DNA from: Bifidobacterium scardovii JCM 12489 = DSM 13734
GTDB taxonomy: Bacteria > Actinomycetota > Actinomycetes > Actinomycetales > Bifidobacteriaceae
Assembly: GCF_001042635.1 (NCBI RefSeq)
Contig: NZ_AP012331.1
Location: 1,984,001 to 2,048,000, forward strand
Direction of reading: 5' to 3'
Length of the DNA stretch: 64,000 nucleotides
The notes beneath the pieces were generated by a model. That model worked only from the letters and a program-made list of their open reading frames with translations. It ran no database searches and was not told where the DNA came from. Positions 63,167-64,000 of this stretch are shown here, piece by piece. The position numbers and the translations under genes were made by a program. Position 1 is the stretch's first letter. Each line of letters starts with the position of its first letter.

Positions 63167-63997
63167 TCACTGCAGCGCGAAGGTATGCGTCACCTTGGCC
63201 TTGCCGTTCATCGACAGCAGGCGCGACACCTCCACGGTGACCTCGGTGTCGTTCTCCAGCACGTACCCCATCGTGACCGTGGCGGTGGCGCCGGGCTGCA
63301 CCTCGGCCAGATACGAGTTCGCGTCGTACCCCTGAGGAGAGCCGGCATAGACCGCCATGCCCAGCTCATGGCCGTTCTGGAACGCCTGCGGGTGGGCGAG
63401 CGCCGCGAACGAATTGTTGCCGCTGCCGTTGTTGGTCCACTCGTAGGTGATGAGCACGGTCGGCTTGCCCTCATAGTCGGCGTCGCTGGCCACCGCGGAG
63501 ACGATCCTGACGTGGAAGTCGCCCAGGTCGCCCTCCGTGTCCATCGGGCCGTCGGACTGCTTATCGGCGGACGCGCCGCCGGACTGCGTATCTCCGGACT
63601 TCGCATCCGCGGAGCCGCTGCCACCGGACTTCGCGCCGGTCTGCGACGATGAGCCGCCGACGGCGTCGTCGAGCGCCTTGCTGAACGACGCCTGCATGGC
63701 CAGCGTGATCACGATGGCGAGCACCGACAGCACCGCGGCCACGATGGTCAGCGCCTTGCCGCGCTTGCGCCCGCGCAGCGTGCCGACAAGGCCGATCACC
63801 GCCAGCACCGCGCCGACCACGCCCAGTATGGCTGCGGCATTGTTGATGATCGGCACGAAGCTCAGCACCAGCGCCAGCGTGCCCAGCACCAATGCGATGA
63901 TGCCGCATATGCTGACGCCGACCGGCTCGCCGTGCTCCGGAGCGACATTCGCTGGAGCAGCGTTCACCGGGCCGATGTTCATATCGGGATGCCCCAT
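63167..63997 (-). CDS. Membrane-anchored DUF5067/DUF4352-like protein, N-terminus possibly beyond window
   Basis: The visible part is 276 residues. Residues about 26-105 hold three hydrophobic helices (VSICGIIALVLGTLALVLSF, AAAILGVVGAVLAVIGLVGT, ALTIVAAVLSVLAIVITLAM), then a Ser/Gly/Lys linker (GGSGSADAKSGDTQSGGASA), then an extracellular beta-sandwich domain with VLITYEWTNNGSGNNSFAAL, as in DUF5067-type proteins. The first ATG seen is 63997, but the frame stays open to the window edge, so the true start could lie outside. The function is unknown. Confidence 0.7.
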   Translation of the reverse strand: MGHPDMNIGPVNAAPANVAPEHGEPVGVSICGIIALVLGTLALVLSFVPIINNAAAILGVVGAVLAVIGLVGTLRGRKRGKALTIVAAVLSVLAIVITLAMQASFSKALDDAVGGSSSQTGAKSGGSGSADAKSGDTQSGGASADKQSDGPMDTEGDLGDFHVRIVSAVASDADYEGKPTVLITYEWTNNGSGNNSFAALAHPQAFQNGHELGMAVYAGSPQGYDANSYLAEVQPGATATVTMGYVLENDTEVTVEVSRLLSMNGKAKVTHTFALQ

Positions 63998-64000
63998 ATC

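Overview
The window is a GC-rich stretch of an actinobacterial chromosome, almost certainly Bifidobacterium. Pointers to the genus are the EbgA/EbgC-type lactase pair with its own LacI repressor, several LacI-type sugar loci, a sugar ABC operon with no ATPase gene, the gene order around recA, and many dispersed intergenic palindromes. The species cannot be named from sequence alone. I saw no tRNA, CRISPR array or prophage. The window opens inside proA and ends at the start of a membrane-anchored DUF5067-like gene.

Layout. 0-6.5 kb: proA (partial), thrC, a GntR-controlled ABC-2 exporter cassette (repressor, ATPase, two permeases) and a HAD phosphatase. 6.5-11.7 kb: the nadK-recN operon behind a LexA-type box, then a Ktr/Trk potassium uptake pair. 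11.8-20.8 kb: parE and rpoD, a DUF4192 protein with an unusual Cys/Asp/Gly-rich insert, a polyprenyl diphosphate synthase and a PASTA Ser/Thr kinase. 21-27 kb: an acyltransferase, a small membrane protein, a sugar ABC operon (two permeases and a lipoprotein) and trpD. 27.4-34 kb: a carbohydrate locus with a GPH-type transporter, a GH115-like enzyme and a LacI regulator fused to a complete solute-binding-protein domain. 34-47 kb: a conserved core block read leftward (ftsK, pgsA, cinA, clgR, a DUF3046 gene, recA, recX, rnpB, hpf, secA). 46.8-53.7 kb: a Fic protein, miaA-miaB, a flavin monooxygenase gene broken by one nonsense codon, a small alarmone synthetase and an EamA exporter. 53.9-60.6 kb: an APC amino-acid permease and the lactase locus (ebgC and a GH2 beta-galactosidase facing lacI, with two operators between them). 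60.6-64 kb: an IS3-family element in the loop of a perfect palindrome, a Bax-inhibitor-1 protein and the final partial gene.

How it fits together. Much of the window is housekeeping: DNA repair (recN, recA, recX with two SOS-type boxes), tRNA modification, secretion, ribosome hibernation, division and lipid synthesis. Onto this are grafted sugar-acquisition loci, each with its own regulation. Convergent gene ends carry long perfect palindromes from at least three repeat families, which probably act as two-way terminators; one was split by the IS element. The most unusual items are the LacI-SBP fusion with an in-frame echo of its C-terminus after the stop codon, the IS insertion in a hairpin loop, the broken monooxygenase gene, and the matching GTTGCC direct repeats at two sugar promoters.
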